A stretch of DNA of 64,000 nt from Pseudomonas sp. MWU13-2105 (GCF_023242315.1 NZ_JALLIY010000001.1:372001-436000); one strand, 5' to 3'. Numbered from the stretch's first letter, positions 51,660 through 61,618 are shown. The notes: generated by a model not told the origin, from the letters alone. Program-made: numbers and translations.

Positions 51660-52763
51660 TTATGCCAGGCTCATCAGCGCCTCACGGCTGAACGGCAGGA
51701 TGTCCTGCTCACGACCGTCGCGCACTTTCACCGCCCAATCCGGGTCCACCAGCAAGGCACGACCCACGGCCACCAGGTCGAACTCGTCGTTGCCCAGGCG
51801 CTGCAGCAGGTTCTCCAGGCTCGCCGGTTGTGCGACCTTGTCGGTGTTGACCATGAACTGCAGGAACTCGCCGTCCAGGCCGACGCTGCCCACGGTGATG
51901 GTCGGCTTGCCGGTCAGCTTGCGGGTCCAGCCCGCCAGGTTGAGTTCGGAACCCTCGAACTCCGGTTCCCAGAAACGCCGCGTGGAGCAGTGGAAAATAT
52001 CCACTCCGGCGTCGGACAATGGTTTGAGGAACTCGCCCAGGGCCTCCGGCGTCTGTACCAGGCGGGCGCTGTAGTCCTGCTGTTTCCATTGGGAAAAACG
52101 GAAGATGATCGGGAAGTCCGGGCCCACCGCCGCGCGCACGGCCTGGATCAGCTCGATGGCAAAACGCGAACGGTTGGCCAGGCTGCCACCGTATTCGTCG
52201 GTGCGTTGGTTGGTGCCGTCCCAGAAGAACTGGTCGATCAGGTAGCCGTGGGCACCATGGATCTCGACACCGTCCATGCCGATGCTTTGGGCATCACGGG
52301 CAGCCTGGGCAAATGCCGCGATCACCTCGTCGATGTCCTGTTTGGTCATGCCGTGCACCACGACCTGGCCGTCCTTGAGCTTCTCGCTCGGGCCATAGCC
52401 CGGCACGCTGGCGTCCGGCTCGGTGCCCAGGCGCCGCACGTTACCCACGTGCCAAAGCTGCGGAACGATCTTGCCACCTTCGGCGTGCACCGCATCGACG
52501 ACTTTTTTCCAGCCGGCCAGGGCCGCTTCGCCATAGAAATGCGGCACATTCGGATAACCATTGGATGCCGGGTGACCGACGGTGGTGCCTTCGGTGACGA
52601 TCAGGCCGACACCGGCCGCCGCACGCTTGCGGTAGTACTCGATAACTTTCGAATTGGGCACCCCGCCCGGGGAAAACGAACGGGTCATCGGCGCCATCAC
52701 CACACGGGTCGGCAACTCCAGCGCGCCAAGATGGAAAGGACGGAACAGGGCTTTAACGGGCAT
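51660..52763 (-). CDS. Old Yellow Enzyme-family NADH:flavin oxidoreductase
   Basis: 367 residues. TIM-barrel flavoenzyme: LPTRVVMAPMTRSFSPGGVPN, VGLIVTEGTTVGHPASNGYPN, PQLWHVGNVR, and GVEIHGAHGYLIDQFFWDGTNQRTDEYGGS with the substrate-binding His pair. The end carries the FMN phosphate loop VAVGRALLVDPDW. Such enzymes reduce activated C=C bonds in enones or nitro compounds. The physiological substrate is unknown. A single gene, convergent with the glycosyltransferase. Confidence 0.92.
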   Translation of the reverse strand: MPVKALFRPFHLGALELPTRVVMAPMTRSFSPGGVPNSKVIEYYRKRAAAGVGLIVTEGTTVGHPASNGYPNVPHFYGEAALAGWKKVVDAVHAEGGKIVPQLWHVGNVRRLGTEPDASVPGYGPSEKLKDGQVVVHGMTKQDIDEVIAAFAQAARDAQSIGMDGVEIHGAHGYLIDQFFWDGTNQRTDEYGGSLANRSRFAIELIQAVRAAVGPDFPIIFRFSQWKQQDYSARLVQTPEALGEFLKPLSDAGVDIFHCSTRRFWEPEFEGSELNLAGWTRKLTGKPTITVGSVGLDGEFLQFMVNTDKVAQPASLENLLQRLGNDEFDLVAVGRALLVDPDWAVKVRDGREQDILPFSREALMSLA

Positions 52764-52940
52764 GGGAGCACTCCACGGCGCAAGGGGAATTTATGATCAG
52801 GATAATATTCCGCCGTGAACGCAGCGCCCAGCACTATTGATCTGAGTGATTAAGCTTTAGAAGTGCCAGGAGCGGCCTGGTTGCGCCAGCGGACTTTGTG
52901 AGGGCTGGTTTGTGGAAACCGGTGCAGTGGAAGTTGGCTT

Positions 52941-53047
52941 TGTGGGAGCACAGCTTGCCCGCGAAGAAGGCACCGCAGTTTTTCAGTGACACCGCGTCAT
53001 CGCTATTCGCGGCGACGCGGCGCCCCGACAAGCTCCGCTCCCACAGG
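52941..53047. repeat. REP-type inverted pair in a 313-bp gap
   Basis: TGTGGGAGCACAGCTTGCC at the left and GACAAGCTCCGCTCCCACAG at the right. The rest of 52764-53076 shows the OYE upstream region and no other feature I recognise. Confidence 0.75.
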
Positions 53048-53076
53048 AATAGAGCCATCCCATCTGAGTGCCAGGC

Positions 53077-53559
53077 TCAAGCCAGGGCTTTTTCGATCGC
53101 ATGGATCACCGCCGGGTCATCCGGAGCGGTACGTGGCGAGAAACGCGCCAGGACGCGACCGTCCTTGCCCATCAGGAACTTCTCGAAATTCCAGGTGATA
53201 TCGCCCGGGAACTCCGCGCCCTCGCCCGCCAGCAGGCGGTACAGTTGGTGACGGTCATGACCGTTGACCTCCAGCTTGCTGCTCAACGGAAAGCTCACGC
53301 CATAGTTCAGGCTGCAGAACGCCTGGATCTGCGCCTCGGAGTCCGGTTCCTGGCCGGCAAACTGGTTGCACGGCAAGCCCAGCACGCTGAAGCCCTGGGC
53401 CTTGTATTGCTGATAGAGCTGCTCAAGGGCGGCATATTGGGGCGTCAAGCCGCACTTGGAAGCCACGTTGACCACCAGCACTACCTGCCCTTTGAAAGGC
53501 GCCAGCGGCAGTTCCTGACCATCCAGCGCTTTTAGTGTCAGATCGTGAAAAGCACTCAT
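53077..53559 (-). CDS. gpx: Glutathione peroxidase family (thioredoxin-type) enzyme
   Basis: 160 residues. Peroxidatic motif NVASKCGLTPQYAALEQLY (Cys about 36), then GLPCNQFAGQEP, the FPLSSKLEVNG segment, and ITWNFEKFLMGKDGRV with the conserved Trp-Asn-Phe. It is the cysteine, not selenocysteine, form and most such enzymes use thioredoxin. It reduces peroxides in the cytoplasm. Upstream of it on the same strand lies slyD, with a terminator between. Confidence 0.93.
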   Translation of the reverse strand: MSAFHDLTLKALDGQELPLAPFKGQVVLVVNVASKCGLTPQYAALEQLYQQYKAQGFSVLGLPCNQFAGQEPDSEAQIQAFCSLNYGVSFPLSSKLEVNGHDRHQLYRLLAGEGAEFPGDITWNFEKFLMGKDGRVLARFSPRTAPDDPAVIHAIEKALA

Positions 53560-53645
53560 GACGAACTCCCGTTTTTCCCGGACTTATACGCAAACATTGT
53601 TGCCTGACAGCCTGACCGGTTTCCAGCTAAAAACCGCGGCTGACT

Positions 53646-53669
53646 AAAAAAGGCGCCCGTGGGCGCCTT
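53646..53669 (-). terminator. Rho-independent terminator of slyD
   Basis: GGCGCCC (53652-53658) and GGGCGCC (53661-53667) with GT between; the minus-strand transcript runs into TTTTTT (53646-53651). It lies 28 bp after the slyD stop. Confidence 0.88.
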
Positions 53670-53696
53670 CCAACTACCAGAGCTTAGCAGCAGAAA

Positions 53697-54182
53697 TCAG
53701 TGGTGATGGCCGCCTTCACCATGGACGTGACCATGGGCGACTTCTTCCTGGCTGGCGTCACGGATTTCGATGATCTTGACCTGGAAATTCAGGCGCTGGC
53801 CAGCCAACGGGTGGTTGCCGTCAACGGTGACATCGTCGCCGTCCAGGTCACGAATGGTGACGATCTGCATCTGGCCGTCCGGAGCCGAAGCATGGAACTG
53901 CATGCCGACTTCCAGCTCGTCGACACCTTCGAACATGCTGCGGCTCAGGGTGCTGACCAGCTCAGCGGAATATTCGCCGTAGGCGTCTTCCGGCTCGACG
54001 GCCACGTTCAGTTCGTCGCCGACCTTCTTGCCTTCCAGGGCCTTTTCCAGACCTGGGATAATATTGCCGGCACCGTGCAGGTACACCAGCGGGGCGCCGC
54101 CGGCAGAGCTGTCGATGACCTCACCAGCATCGTTGGTAAGGGTATAGTCGATGGAGACAGCCTTGTTGGCAGCGATCGTCAT
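53697..54182 (-). CDS. slyD: SlyD-type FKBP peptidyl-prolyl isomerase
   Basis: 161 residues from MTIAANKAVSIDYTLTNDAGEV. FKBP elements: LVYLHGAGNIIPGLEKALEGKKVGDELNVAVEPEDAYG, then the insert-in-flap domain (FEGVDELEVGMQF) and VDGNHPLAGQRLNFQVKI. The tail is rich in His (HGHVHGEGGHHH), a short form of the metal-binding tail that lets SlyD deliver nickel to hydrogenases or act as a metal reserve. It folds proteins in the cytoplasm. Divergent from the DUF3565 gene. Confidence 0.93.
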   Translation of the reverse strand: MTIAANKAVSIDYTLTNDAGEVIDSSAGGAPLVYLHGAGNIIPGLEKALEGKKVGDELNVAVEPEDAYGEYSAELVSTLSRSMFEGVDELEVGMQFHASAPDGQMQIVTIRDLDGDDVTVDGNHPLAGQRLNFQVKIIEIRDASQEEVAHGHVHGEGGHHH

Positions 54183-54196
54183 ATGAGCGAGACCTT

Positions 54197-54490
54197 TTGC
54201 ATAGGAATAAAGAGCGGACAAGTCTAAACAAGGATTCGTCCGAAAGCGAACTGAACCCGGACAGACGGAGCAAGACCGCGCCTGTCACTATTATCGGCTT
54301 TCATCAGGACGAGGAAGGGCATTGGGTCGCCGAGCTTTCCTGTGGCCATACCCAGCACCTGCGCCATCAACCCCCGTGGCAATCGCGTGCCTGGGTACTC
54401 GACCCGCGGCAACGGGCGGAAAAAATCGCTCAGGGCTTTGAATGTGGTTGGTGCGCTCAAGGCTCGGTTAACGATAACCTTGGCGACTGA
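54197..54490 (+). CDS. DUF3565 family protein, start uncertain
   Basis: Up to 97 residues. The core is clear from TIIGFHQDEEGHWVAELSCGHTQHLRHQPPWQSRAWVLDP to GFECGWCAQG, with a conserved Cys-Gly-His and CxxC pair that suggests metal binding. No ATG lies before the core; a TTG at 54197 is the only likely start I can see, without a strong ribosome site. The function is unknown. It lies between divergent slyD and pta, at the place where P. aeruginosa has ackA. Confidence 0.72.
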   Translation: MHRNKERTSLNKDSSESELNPDRRSKTAPVTIIGFHQDEEGHWVAELSCGHTQHLRHQPPWQSRAWVLDPRQRAEKIAQGFECGWCAQGSVNDNLGD

Positions 54491-54547
54491 ACTTCGCAGA
54501 CGGCCAGCCATAGGCCGTCGCACTTGCGCTCCCTAAAGAGAATACGC

Positions 54548-56647
54548 ATGCAAACTTTTTTTATCGCGCCCACCGATTTTGGTGTGGGTCTGACCTCGAT
54601 CAGCCTCGGGCTGGTCCGTACACTGGAACGCGCCGGGCTGAAAGTCGGCTTTTTCAAACCCATCGCCCAGCCCCATCCCGGCGACCTCGGCCCGGAGCGC
54701 TCGACTGAACTGGTGGCCCGCACCCATGGCCTGAAACCGCCGCAGCCCCTGGGCCTGGCCCATGTCGAGCGGATGCTCGGCGACGGCCAGCTCGATGAGC
54801 TGCTGGAAGAAATCATCACCCTCTACCAGCAGGCCGCCGTCGGCAAGGATGTGCTGGTCGTCGAAGGCATGGTCCCGACCCGCAGCGCCAGCTACGCCGC
54901 GCGGGTCAACCAGCACCTGGCCAAGAGCCTGGACGCCGAGGTGATCCTGGTCTCGGCGGCGGAAAACGAAGTGCTCAGCGAACTCTCCGGCCGGGTGGAA
55001 TTGCAGGCGCAGCTGTTCGGCGGTCCCAAGGACCCGAAAGTGCTCGGGGTGATCCTCAACAAGGTCCGTACCGACGAGAGCATGGCCGACTTCTCCGCCC
55101 GTTTGAAGGAACATTCGCCGTTGCTACGCAGTGGCGATTTCCGCCTGCTCGGCTGCATTCCGTTCCAGCCGGACCTCAATGCCCCGCGCACCCGCGACGT
55201 CGCCGAACTGCTCGGCGCCCAGGTGCTCAACGCCGGTGACTACGAGCAACGGCGCATGAACAAGATCATCATTTGCGCCCGCACGGTGCGCAACACCATC
55301 GACCTGCTCAAGCCCGGCGTGCTGGTGGTGACTCCCGGCGATCGCGACGACATCATCCTCGCCGTGAGCATCGCCGCGATGAATGGCGTGCCGCTGGCCG
55401 GCCTGTTGCTGACCAGCGACACCCTGCCCGATCCACGCATCATGGAGCTGTGTCGCGGTGCGATGGCGGCGGGCCTGCCGGTGTTGTCGGTGAGCACCGG
55501 CTCCTACGAGACCGCCAACCAGCTCAACGGCCTGAACAAGGAAATCCCCATCGATGACCGCGAGCGCGCGGAGATCATCACCGATTTCGTCGCCGGGCAC
55601 CTCGACGCCCACTGGTTGCACCAACGCTGCGGTACGCCTCGGGAAATGCGCCTGACCCCGGCGGTGTTCCGCTACCAATTGATCCAGCGCGCCCAGGAAG
55701 CCAACAAACGCATCGTCCTGCCCGAAGGCAGCGAACCGCTGACCGTGCAGGCGGCCGCCATCTGCCAGGCCCGCGGCATTGCTCGTTGCGTGCTGCTGGC
55801 CAAGCCGGCGGAAGTCGAGGCGGTGGCCCGGGCCCATGGTTTCGAACTGCCGCCGGGGCTGGAGATCCTTGACCCGGACCTGATTCGCGGACGCTACGCC
55901 GAGCCGATGGTGGCGCTGCGCAAGAGCAAGAGCCTGAACACGCCGATGGCCGAGCAGCAACTGGAAGACACCGTGGTGATCGGCACCATGATGCTGGCGC
56001 TGGACGAGGTCGACGGGCTGGTGTCCGGGGTGATCCACTCCACCGCCAACACCATCCGCCCGGCCCTGCAACTGATCAAGACCGCGCCGGGTTGCACCCT
56101 GGTGTCGTCGGTGTTCTTCATGCTGTTCCCGGACCAGGTGCTGGTCTATGGCGACTGCGTGATGAACCCGCATCCGTCGGCGGCGGAGCTGGCGGAAATC
56201 GCCCTGCAAAGCGCCGAATCGGCCCAGGCTTTCGGCATCACCCCACGGGTGGCGATGATCAGCTACTCCAGCGGCGAATCGGCCAGTGGCGAAGAGGTGG
56301 AGAAAGTCCGCGAAGCCACCCTGCTGGCCCATGAGTCCCAGAGCACGTTGCTGATCGACGGTCCGTTGCAGTACGACGCCGCGGCCAATGAAGCCGTGGC
56401 CCGGCAACTGGCGCCCAACAGCCAGGTGGCGGGACGCGCCACGGTGTTCGTGTTCCCCGACCTGAACACCGGCAACACTACCCACAAGGCGGTGCAACGC
56501 AGCGCCGACTGCGTCAGCCTGGGGCCGATGCTGCAAGGCCTGCGCAAGCCGGTCAACGACCTGCCGCGCGGCGCCCAGGTGGACGACATCGTCTACACCA
56601 TCGCCCTCACCGCGATCCAAGCCGCCAACCGACCTGTGGATATCTGA
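54548..56647 (+). CDS. pta: Phosphate acetyltransferase
   Basis: 699 residues, the long proteobacterial form. N-terminal P-loop-like/DRTGG part (APTDFGVGLTSISLGLVRTLERAG...VLVVEGMVPTRSASYAARVN) and C-terminal PTA domain from about 385 (FRYQLIQRAQEANKRIVLPEGSEP...VSGVIHSTANTIRPALQLIK...FPDLNTGNTTHKAVQRSADC). It converts acetyl-CoA and Pi to acetyl phosphate. GAGAATACGC precedes the ATG at 54548. No ackA is adjacent, unlike P. aeruginosa. The acyltransferase gene starts directly after its stop. Confidence 0.96.
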   Translation: MQTFFIAPTDFGVGLTSISLGLVRTLERAGLKVGFFKPIAQPHPGDLGPERSTELVARTHGLKPPQPLGLAHVERMLGDGQLDELLEEIITLYQQAAVGKDVLVVEGMVPTRSASYAARVNQHLAKSLDAEVILVSAAENEVLSELSGRVELQAQLFGGPKDPKVLGVILNKVRTDESMADFSARLKEHSPLLRSGDFRLLGCIPFQPDLNAPRTRDVAELLGAQVLNAGDYEQRRMNKIIICARTVRNTIDLLKPGVLVVTPGDRDDIILAVSIAAMNGVPLAGLLLTSDTLPDPRIMELCRGAMAAGLPVLSVSTGSYETANQLNGLNKEIPIDDRERAEIITDFVAGHLDAHWLHQRCGTPREMRLTPAVFRYQLIQRAQEANKRIVLPEGSEPLTVQAAAICQARGIARCVLLAKPAEVEAVARAHGFELPPGLEILDPDLIRGRYAEPMVALRKSKSLNTPMAEQQLEDTVVIGTMMLALDEVDGLVSGVIHSTANTIRPALQLIKTAPGCTLVSSVFFMLFPDQVLVYGDCVMNPHPSAAELAEIALQSAESAQAFGITPRVAMISYSSGESASGEEVEKVREATLLAHESQSTLLIDGPLQYDAAANEAVARQLAPNSQVAGRATVFVFPDLNTGNTTHKAVQRSADCVSLGPMLQGLRKPVNDLPRGAQVDDIVYTIALTAIQAANRPVDI

Positions 56648-57553
56648 ATGTTAGACTTTCTCCCTGCGCCCCTGCGCGGCGTGATCGCCTCGCTGCTGTT
56701 GACGCTGAATACCTTGCTGCTGTGTTCGTTCCTGTTCTGCGTGGCGCTGCTCAAGGTGCTGCCCTTTGCGTTGACCCAGCGTTTGACCCACTGGCTGATG
56801 AACCATACCCATGAGGCCTGGGTCAGCAACAACAAGGCCTGGATGCAACTGGTCCGCCGCACCCGCTGGCACCTCAGCGGCCTGGAGGGCCTGGACTACC
56901 AGCATTCCTACCTGGTCACCAGCAATCACCAGAGCTGGGTCGACATCATGGTCTTGCAGTACGTGCTCAACCGGAAGATCCAGCCATTGAAGTTCTTTCT
57001 CAAGCAGGAGTTGATCTGGGTTCCGGTGATCGGCCTGGCCTGGTGGGCGCTGGGCTTTCCCTTTATGAAGCGCTACTCCAAGGCGTATCTGGAGAAGCAC
57101 CCGGAAAAGAAAGGCAAGGACCTGGAAACCACCCGCAAGACCTGCGCGAAGTTTCGCGACAACCCGGTGGGTATTTTCAATTTCGCCGAGGGCACGCGCT
57201 TTACCAAGGCCAAGCATGCGCAGCAGCAGTCGCCGTTCCGTTATCTGTTGAAGCCCAAGGCCGGCGGCATCGCCTTTGTGCTGGATGCCATGGGCGAGCA
57301 GCTGGAGTCCATCGTCAACGTGACCATCCACTATCCGGGCGGCAAGCCGGGGTATTGGGATCTGCTGTGTGGCAACGTGCGCGATGTGGTGGTGCATTTC
57401 CAGGAACTGAAGGTCCCGCCGCAGTTCGTCGGCAGGAACTATGACCAGGACGGCGAGTACCGACTGGCGTTCCAGGGCTGGATCAACCAGCTGTGGGAAG
57501 ACAAGGACGCGTTGCTGGAGCAGATGCACCGCGAGTATCCCGCCAGGTCTTGA
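56648..57553 (+). CDS. LPLAT-family acyltransferase (YihG-like)
   Basis: 301 residues, membrane-anchored at the N-terminus (GVIASLLLTLNTLLLCSFLFCVALLKV). Acyltransferase motifs: SNHQSWVDIMVLQ (H-x4-D type), FPFMKRYSK, FNFAEGTRFTKAK (EGTR) and VTIHYPGG. It probably acylates a lysophospholipid. Related to E. coli YihG. The ATG abuts the pta stop, so the two are co-translated; the link to acetyl phosphate is not obvious. Confidence 0.88.
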   Translation: MLDFLPAPLRGVIASLLLTLNTLLLCSFLFCVALLKVLPFALTQRLTHWLMNHTHEAWVSNNKAWMQLVRRTRWHLSGLEGLDYQHSYLVTSNHQSWVDIMVLQYVLNRKIQPLKFFLKQELIWVPVIGLAWWALGFPFMKRYSKAYLEKHPEKKGKDLETTRKTCAKFRDNPVGIFNFAEGTRFTKAKHAQQQSPFRYLLKPKAGGIAFVLDAMGEQLESIVNVTIHYPGGKPGYWDLLCGNVRDVVVHFQELKVPPQFVGRNYDQDGEYRLAFQGWINQLWEDKDALLEQMHREYPARS

Positions 57554-57569
57554 GGCGCCTGGAAAACCT

Positions 57570-57703
57570 TTGTGGCGAGGGGGCTTGCCCCCGTTCGGCC
57601 GCGAAGCGGTCGCAAACCCTATATCTGCGGTTTGCCTGAACGCATGCGGTGCCTGAATTCAGGGCCGCTTCGCGCCCCAACGGGGGCAAGCCCCCTCGCC
57701 ACA
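57570..57703. repeat. REP-type inverted pair, long
   Basis: TGTGGCGAGGGGGCTTGCCC at the left and GGGCAAGCCCCCTCGCCACA at the right, with inner GGCCGCGAAGCGGTCG and GGGCCGCTTCGCGCCC arms. This is the GGCGAGGGGGC subtype. Confidence 0.85.
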
Positions 57704-57723
57704 AGTCGCTTCCCGACACGTGC

Positions 57724-57761
57724 AAAAAAGCCCGCGGCCGATCACTCGGCCGCGGGCTTTT
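57724..57761. terminator. Bidirectional Rho-independent terminator
   Basis: AAAGCCCGCGGCCG (57727-57740) and CGGCCGCGGGCTTT (57747-57760) form a perfect 14-bp stem with A and T tracts outside. It closes cysNC from the right and the pta unit from the left. Confidence 0.92.
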
Positions 57762-57776
57762 CAATGCAGCTGATCC

Positions 57777-59675
57777 TTAGATCGCGCCGCGCTGGCGCAA
57801 CAGCTCCAGGACTTTCTTCACGCTATCGTCCAACGACAACGCCTGCGTATCCACCACCAGGTCGGCATTCAGCGGCACGTCGTAGGGGAACGACTCGCCC
57901 GGAATGTTATCGCCACCGGCCGCATACAGGCCCTGGGGATCACGCGCCTGGCAAGCCTGCGGCGAAGCCTGGACATACACCGTCAACATGCGCTCGGCAC
58001 CGATCAGCGCCTTGGCCTGTTCACGGCCTTCGGCATCCGGCGCCACGAACGCGGCCAAGGTCAGCAGGCCCGCTTCGTTGAACTGACGCGCCACGTGGGC
58101 GGCACGCCGCCAGTTCTCGGTGCGCCCGGTGCGATCCTGCGGCAAGCCCTTGTTCAGGTCATGACGCAGGTTCTGGCCATCCAGCACGAATACCGCACGC
58201 CCCAGGTCGAACAACTTGCGCTCCACGGCGTAAGCCAGGGTGCTCTTGCCCGCGCCCGACAAACCGGTGAACAGCACCGTCGCCGGTTGCTGGCCGAAAC
58301 GCTGGGCACGCTCCTCGGTGGCGACATGGGCCAGCTTGCCGTGATGGGTGGCGCTGCCATGGGCCAGTGGCTGGGCGACGATCATGCCGGCGCCCACAGT
58401 GCCATTGGTCAGGCGGTCGATGATGATGAACGAGCCAGTGGTGCGATTGCTCTCGTAACCGTCCAGGGCAATCGGCGCATCCAGGGCGATCTTGACCTTG
58501 CCGATCTCGTTCAATTGCAGGGCGCTGGCCGGACCTTCCTCGAGGGTGTTCACATCGACCTTGTTGACGATGCTGGCAATCGAGCCCGGTACGTAGCTGG
58601 TGGCGCGCTTGATGTCGTATTTCTTGCCCGGCAGCATCGGCTCTTCAGCCATCCAGACCAGCATGGCCTCGAAGCTGTCGGTCACCGGCGGCACATTGTC
58701 GGCGTGCACCAGCAGATCGCCACGGGAGATATCGATTTCGTCTTCCATGGTCAGCGTCACCGCCTGACCAGGACCGGCATGCTCCAGTTCACCTTCGAAA
58801 GTGACAATGGACTTGACCCGGCTGCTCTTGCCCGAGGGCAACACCACCACGTCGTCGCCCTTCTTCACGATGCCGCTCGCCAGGGTGCCGGCAAAGCCAC
58901 GGAAGTTCAGGTTCGGCCGGTTGACGTACTGCACCGGGAAACGCAGGTCGGTGAAGTTGCGGTCGCCCGCCACCTCCACGGTTTCGAGGATTTCCATCAG
59001 CGACTGGCCGGTGTACCAGGGCGAACGCTCGCTCTTGTTCACCACGTTGTCGCCCTTCAAGGCCGACATCGGCACGAAGTGCATGCTGGTCGGCTTCATC
59101 TTCAAGCCTTCGGCGAACTTCAGGTAGTCGGCCTTGATCGACTCGAACACGCCCTGGTCGAAGTCCTTGAGGTCCATCTTGTTGATGGCCACGACTATGT
59201 GCTTGATCCCCAGCAAGGAGGCGATAAAGCTGTGGCGACGGGTCTGGGTCTGCACGCCGTAGCGGGCGTCCACCAGGATGATCGCCAGGTCACAGGTGGA
59301 GGCACCGGTGGCCATGTTGCGGGTGTACTGCTCATGGCCGGGGGTGTCGGCGATGATGAACTTGCGCTTGGCGGTGGAGAAATAGCGGTAGGCGACATCG
59401 ATGGTGATGCCCTGCTCACGCTCGGCCTGCAGGCCGTCGACCAGCAATGCCAGGTCGATGTCGTCACCGGTGGTGCCGACTTTCTTCGAATCGCGGGTGA
59501 TGGCTTCCAGATGGTCTTCGTAGATCATCTTGGAGTCGTGCAGCAGGCGCCCGATCAGGGTGCTCTTGCCGTCGTCGACGTTACCGCAGGTCAGGAAACG
59601 CAGCAGTTCCTTGCGCTCGTGCTGGCCCAGGTAGGCGAGGATGTCCTCGCTGATCAAATCAGATTGATGCGACAT
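57777..59675 (-). CDS. cysNC: Fused sulfate adenylyltransferase GTPase subunit / APS kinase
   Basis: 632 residues. CysN part: GTPase loop [32 protein letters not shown] and [10 protein letters not shown]. CysC part from about residue 455: [23 protein letters not shown] (Walker A GLSGAGKS), [16 protein letters not shown] and [19 protein letters not shown]. With CysD it makes APS from sulfate and ATP using GTP hydrolysis, then phosphorylates APS to PAPS. The fusion is usual in Pseudomonas. It is 13 bp after cysD. Confidence 0.96.
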   Translation of the reverse strand: MSHQSDLISEDILAYLGQHERKELLRFLTCGNVDDGKSTLIGRLLHDSKMIYEDHLEAITRDSKKVGTTGDDIDLALLVDGLQAEREQGITIDVAYRYFSTAKRKFIIADTPGHEQYTRNMATGASTCDLAIILVDARYGVQTQTRRHSFIASLLGIKHIVVAINKMDLKDFDQGVFESIKADYLKFAEGLKMKPTSMHFVPMSALKGDNVVNKSERSPWYTGQSLMEILETVEVAGDRNFTDLRFPVQYVNRPNLNFRGFAGTLASGIVKKGDDVVVLPSGKSSRVKSIVTFEGELEHAGPGQAVTLTMEDEIDISRGDLLVHADNVPPVTDSFEAMLVWMAEEPMLPGKKYDIKRATSYVPGSIASIVNKVDVNTLEEGPASALQLNEIGKVKIALDAPIALDGYESNRTTGSFIIIDRLTNGTVGAGMIVAQPLAHGSATHHGKLAHVATEERAQRFGQQPATVLFTGLSGAGKSTLAYAVERKLFDLGRAVFVLDGQNLRHDLNKGLPQDRTGRTENWRRAAHVARQFNEAGLLTLAAFVAPDAEGREQAKALIGAERMLTVYVQASPQACQARDPQGLYAAGGDNIPGESFPYDVPLNADLVVDTQALSLDDSVKKVLELLRQRGAI

Positions 59676-59688
59676 GCTTAGACCCTAC

Positions 59689-60606
59689 TTAGAAATAGCC
59701 CTGACGTTTCTTGTCTTCCATCGAACCGGCACCATCGTGGTCGATGACCCGGCCCTGGCGCTCGGAAGTACGCGTCAGGAGCATTTCCTGAATGATGTCC
59801 GTGAGGGTTTCAGCCTCGGACTCCACCGCGCCCGTCAACGGGTAGCAGCCAAGGGTACGGAAACGCACCTTCTTCTTGACGATGCGCGCCTTGTCCTCGT
59901 CGGACAGGTGCTCGAGGATCCGCTCGTCGTCGATCATGATCAGGGTGCCGTTCTTCTCGATGACGTCGCGCTCGGCGGCGAAATACAGCGGCACGATCGG
60001 GATGCCTTCGAGGTAGATGTACTGCCAGATATCCAGCTCGGTCCAGTTCGACAGCGGGAAGACCCGGATCGACTCGCCCTTGTTGACCTTGCCGTTGTAG
60101 ACGTTCCACAACTCCGGACGCTGGTTCTTCGGGTCCCAGCGATGCTTGCTGTCACGGAACGAGTAGACGCGTTCCTTGGCCCGCGACTTCTCTTCGTCAC
60201 GCCGCGCGCCGCCGAAGGCCGCATCGAAGCCGTACTTGTCCAGGGCCTGCTTGAGGCCCTCGGTCTTCATGATGTCGGTGTGCTTGGCACTGCCGTGGGT
60301 GAAGGGGTTGATGCCCTGCGCCACACCTTCCGGGTTGACGTGGGTGATCAGGTCCAGGCCCAGCTCGGCAACCATCTTGTCGCGGAAGCTGTACATCTCC
60401 TGGAATTTCCAGCGGGTATCGACATGCATCACCGGAAACGGCAGCTTGCCCGGGAAAAACGCCTTGCGCGCCAGATGCAGCATCACGGCGGAGTCTTTAC
60501 CGATGGAGTACAGCATCACCGGGTTATCGAACTCGGCGGCCACCTCGCGGATGATATGGATGCTTTCCGCCTCCAGCTGTTTCAGATGCGTCAGTTTGTC
60601 GACCAT
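59689..60606 (-). CDS. cysD: Sulfate adenylyltransferase subunit 2
   Basis: 305 residues. PAPS-reductase-like fold with the PP-loop [18 protein letters not shown], then [16 protein letters not shown] and [24 protein letters not shown] segments; [19 protein letters not shown] is a CysD hallmark. It adenylates sulfate and needs the CysN GTPase. First gene of cysD-cysNC; the 253 bp upstream hold a REP pair and, near 60713-60731, an AT-rich GTATATGAATATAC palindrome that may be part of the promoter. Confidence 0.96.
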   Translation of the reverse strand: MVDKLTHLKQLEAESIHIIREVAAEFDNPVMLYSIGKDSAVMLHLARKAFFPGKLPFPVMHVDTRWKFQEMYSFRDKMVAELGLDLITHVNPEGVAQGINPFTHGSAKHTDIMKTEGLKQALDKYGFDAAFGGARRDEEKSRAKERVYSFRDSKHRWDPKNQRPELWNVYNGKVNKGESIRVFPLSNWTELDIWQYIYLEGIPIVPLYFAAERDVIEKNGTLIMIDDERILEHLSDEDKARIVKKKVRFRTLGCYPLTGAVESEAETLTDIIQEMLLTRTSERQGRVIDHDGAGSMEDKKRQGYF

Positions 60607-60750
60607 GGCTACTCACGAAAAGCGTTCTTATGGACGGCCAGCGGGCCGTGTTCGAGCGAGGCATGCTAGCACAGCACCCTATTCTATTGAGGGGGCCGGC
60701 TAGATCGAAACGGTATATGAATATACCCCCCTGTTTGGCCCGATCGGACC

Positions 60751-60842
60751 TGTGGGAGCGCCGTCCTTGTGGGAGCGGAGCTTGCCCGCGAAAGGGACCG
60801 CGAGAACGCTCAAAGCTTCGCGGGCAAGCTCCGCTCCCACAA
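60751..60842. repeat. REP-type inverted pair with duplicated left arm
   Basis: TGTGGGAGCG occurs at 60751 and TGTGGGAGCGGAGCTTGCC at about 60769; the right arm GGCAAGCTCCGCTCCCACA ends near 60841. Confidence 0.8.
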
Positions 60843-60859
60843 GGGCCAGTCGGCAATTG

Positions 60860-61618
60860 CTAGATCGGATTCGGGCAATCGATAAACAGGTGCTCCAGGG
60901 CGAAACGCCGCGCCAGGTAGTCACCCAACGCCTGCACGCCATAACGCTCAGTGGCGTGATGACCGGCGGCGATAAAGCTGATGCCGTTCTCGCGGGCACT
61001 GTGGAAGGTCTGTTCCGACGCCTCGCCACTCAGGTACAGGTCCACGCCGGCCAGCACCGCCTGGTCGATATAGCCCTGGCCACCGCCGGTGCACCAGCCG
61101 ACCCGGCGGATCATGTCGGTGCCTTCGATCAGCAACGGCTCGCGACCCAGCACTTCCTGGACCTTGCGCGCGAAGTCACGGGCGGTCAGCGGCTCGCTCA
61201 GCGAGCCCACCAGGCCGACTATCTTCGGATTGTCCGGATCCAGCGGGCCTTCCACGGTGATCTCCAACTGCCGCGCCAGTTGCACGTTGTTACCGACCTC
61301 CGGATGCAGGTCCAATGGCAGGTGATAGGCCAGCAGGCTGATGTCGTGCTTGAGCAGGGTCTTCAGCCGACGTTGCTTCATTCCGGTGATACAAGGGTCC
61401 TCGCCCTTCCAGAAATAACCGTGATGCACCAGAATCAGGTCGGCCTGGGCCTCGACGGCGGCATCCAGCAGCGCCTGGCTGGCGGTCACGCCGCTGACGA
61501 TACGCGTCACCTGGGGCCGGCCCTCGACCTGCAGGCCGTTGGGGCAATAATCGGCAATCCGCGCGCTGTTCAGAAAGCGATCCGCTTCCTCGACCAGCGT
61601 ATTCAATGAAACCGCCAT
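60860..61618 (-). CDS. Nif3-like dinuclear metal-centre protein (YbgI family)
   Basis: 252 residues from MAVSLNTLVEEADRFLNSARIADYCPNGLQVEG with AGGAG upstream. Metal-binding motifs: LILVHHGYFWKGED and GISFIAAGHHATERYGVQAL, with TGGGQGYIDQAVLAGVDLYLSGEAS between. The family is often annotated GTP cyclohydrolase I type 2, but most members are not; a metal-dependent hydrolase role is guessed. Divergent from algW. Confidence 0.92.
   Translation of the reverse strand: MAVSLNTLVEEADRFLNSARIADYCPNGLQVEGRPQVTRIVSGVTASQALLDAAVEAQADLILVHHGYFWKGEDPCITGMKQRRLKTLLKHDISLLAYHLPLDLHPEVGNNVQLARQLEITVEGPLDPDNPKIVGLVGSLSEPLTARDFARKVQEVLGREPLLIEGTDMIRRVGWCTGGGQGYIDQAVLAGVDLYLSGEASEQTFHSARENGISFIAAGHHATERYGVQALGDYLARRFALEHLFIDCPNPI

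Noticed and set aside
58095..59681. 528-codon plus-strand frame
   Set aside because: Antisense to cysNC; no family signature.
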